Below are positions 22,158 to 23,008 of a stretch of 23,008 nucleotides of DNA, piece after piece; the stretch's first letter is position 1; each line of letters opens with the position of its first letter. The notes under the pieces are model-generated. The model was not told where the DNA came from and made no database searches. It worked only from the letters and a program-made list of their open reading frames with translations. The DNA lies in contig CAYNOT010000032.1 in NCBI GenBank assembly GCA_964398945.1, forward strand, positions 1 through 23,008, read 5' to 3'. Source of the stretch: JBGTGG01 sp964398945 (GTDB lineage Bacteria; Bacteroidota; Bacteroidia; Cytophagales; Cyclobacteriaceae). A program made the position numbers and the translations under genes.

Positions 22158-23008
22158 TCAAAACAGTTTCATTTGAGATTCTATTTTTGGATAGAAAACG
22201 CCAATAATTACAAATGGATTTTTGGCTCTTCGCATGTGCCACTCTTTTGTTGTCCCAAGAAATAAATAGATATCTTTTTTTAAAAGAAATTCTGATTCAT
22301 ATTTTTCCCGCACTTTTTCTAATGCAGCAATTTCATTTCCTTCTGTTCCTCTGAGGCAGTTCCAATACAGAGCGCCAATTTCCCAATCTTCAATCATTAA
22401 ACGGCTTTCTTTCCCGGCATCATCTCTAAAACGATAAAAGAATTTGTATGGAAGTTTTGGGATCAGGGATTCAGGCGTTTTCTCTGTTGCAAATAGATCG
22501 CCTTGCTTTCGTAGCTCAACCCATTCGTCTTTCCATTCCCTTGTATCCTCCTCAATTTCAAAACCAATAATCTCTGATGGTTTGAAAGTTGCCAATGACC
22601 GATTGGTCGGTGCATTTGAATCTTTAATTAAAAGGCTAAGGCTTGTATAAATATTGTGAAGGCATATTTCCTTCCTCTTTAGCCAATTCCCGTCTGTGTT
22701 CAATCGCTCATGTACAATTATATCTCGAAAGTCATAATTCTGTGGTGAATAACTTTCAGGACGGAAGTCATCCGTTCTTTTATTTAGTTCAAGTTCTATC
22801 CACGCATATTTTACATTATTGACTTTTCCGGATCCTTTCAAATCAATCAAGAAACTTAATGGAATTGGATAAATTCTAATCCATTCCCCGTTTTCCAGAA
22901 ACCCTGCCGTACAAACCAATTCATCGTAACTTCTTGATGGCAACGGGTAGGTTGTTACAGCGTAAGCCTCCGGTGAAGTACATATTTTAATTCTTTCATA
23001 GGCTCCGT
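22158..23008 (-). CDS. Uncharacterised protein, 5' end cut by window edge
   Basis: The frame is open without a stop from 22158 to the right edge, so the start lies beyond 23008. Between the edge and the first in-frame TTG (22943) there is no ATG, GTG or TTG codon, and the frame already encodes AYAVTTYPLPSRSYDELVC, which looks conserved. About 282 residues are seen, with no signal peptide or membrane span. Blocks include LENGEWIRIYPIPLSFL, ESYSPQNYDFRDI, DAGKESRLMIEDWEIGALYWNC and KEWHMRRAKNPFVIIGVFYP. I recall similar 'TYPxPSxxYxExVCxAGI...WIRLYP' proteins encoded beside DUF488 genes, but I cannot confirm this. The role is unknown; the composition is somewhat AT-rich. Confidence 0.72.
   Translation of the reverse strand, partial: GAYERIKICTSPEAYAVTTYPLPSRSYDELVCTAGFLENGEWIRIYPIPLSFLIDLKGSGKVNNVKYAWIELELNKRTDDFRPESYSPQNYDFRDIIVHERLNTDGNWLKRKEICLHNIYTSLSLLIKDSNAPTNRSLATFKPSEIIGFEIEEDTREWKDEWVELRKQGDLFATEKTPESLIPKLPYKFFYRFRDDAGKESRLMIEDWEIGALYWNCLRGTEGNEIAALEKVREKYESEFLLKKDIYLFLGTTKEWHMRRAKNPFVIIGVFYPKIESQMKLF

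Noticed and set aside
22941..22943. TTG 22943 as the true start of the right-edge gene
   Set aside because: The same frame is open to the window edge and encodes conserved-looking sequence upstream.

Overview
The window looks like a chromosomal segment from a Bacteroidota bacterium, most likely a member of the Cytophagales. The evidence is a FecI-type ECF sigma factor next to a FecR anti-sigma factor and an STN-domain protein; a TonB-dependent receptor with an N-terminal carboxypeptidase-regulatory-like domain; a LytS/LytTR two-component pair; an ABC permease fused to an M1-type peptidase; few Shine-Dalgarno sites; and TAnnTTTG-like -7 boxes. No rRNA, tRNA, CRISPR array, transposase or phage gene was seen.

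Left third (1-9.0 kb): a repeat-rich edge (1-203) is followed by a minus-strand family 9 glycosyltransferase. Divergent from it is a tight plus-strand operon of ECF sigma factor, FecR anti-sigma factor and a 590-residue surface protein carrying STN, CarboxypepD-reg and a run of G-x-Q-x-A-G-x-x-N-like repeats. Next come a 56-codon gene and an uncharacterised three-TM protein, a palindrome-rich gap, a TonB-dependent receptor, and a convergent small membrane protein gene broken by a one-base frameshift in a T-run.

Middle (9.0-16.8 kb): a second copy of the composite palindromic element, an alpha/beta hydrolase, a 429-bp gap with three inverted-repeat structures, a cupin, and the ABC permease/M1 peptidase with its ATPase, all on the minus strand. 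A divergent histidine kinase/LytTR regulator pair follows. The 201-bp divergent spacer holds a 10-bp direct repeat at a 33-bp period that may be a regulator-binding site. This suggests that the two-component system controls the transporter.

Right third (16.8-23.0 kb): a minus-strand series of mostly single-gene units. These are phosphatidylserine decarboxylase, a Glu/Leu/Phe/Val dehydrogenase with a clear intrinsic terminator, a YdeI/OmpD-associated protein, a class-C beta-lactamase-like serine hydrolase, a four-TM protein, a secreted TonB C-terminal-domain protein, and an uncharacterised gene cut by the right edge.

The best candidates for something not yet well described are (i) the sigma/anti-sigma/STN surface-repeat triad without its own TonB receptor, (ii) the 56-aa plus three-TM gene pair, and (iii) the composite palindromic element present in two full copies plus one partial copy. 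No complete new defence or mobile system could be demonstrated.
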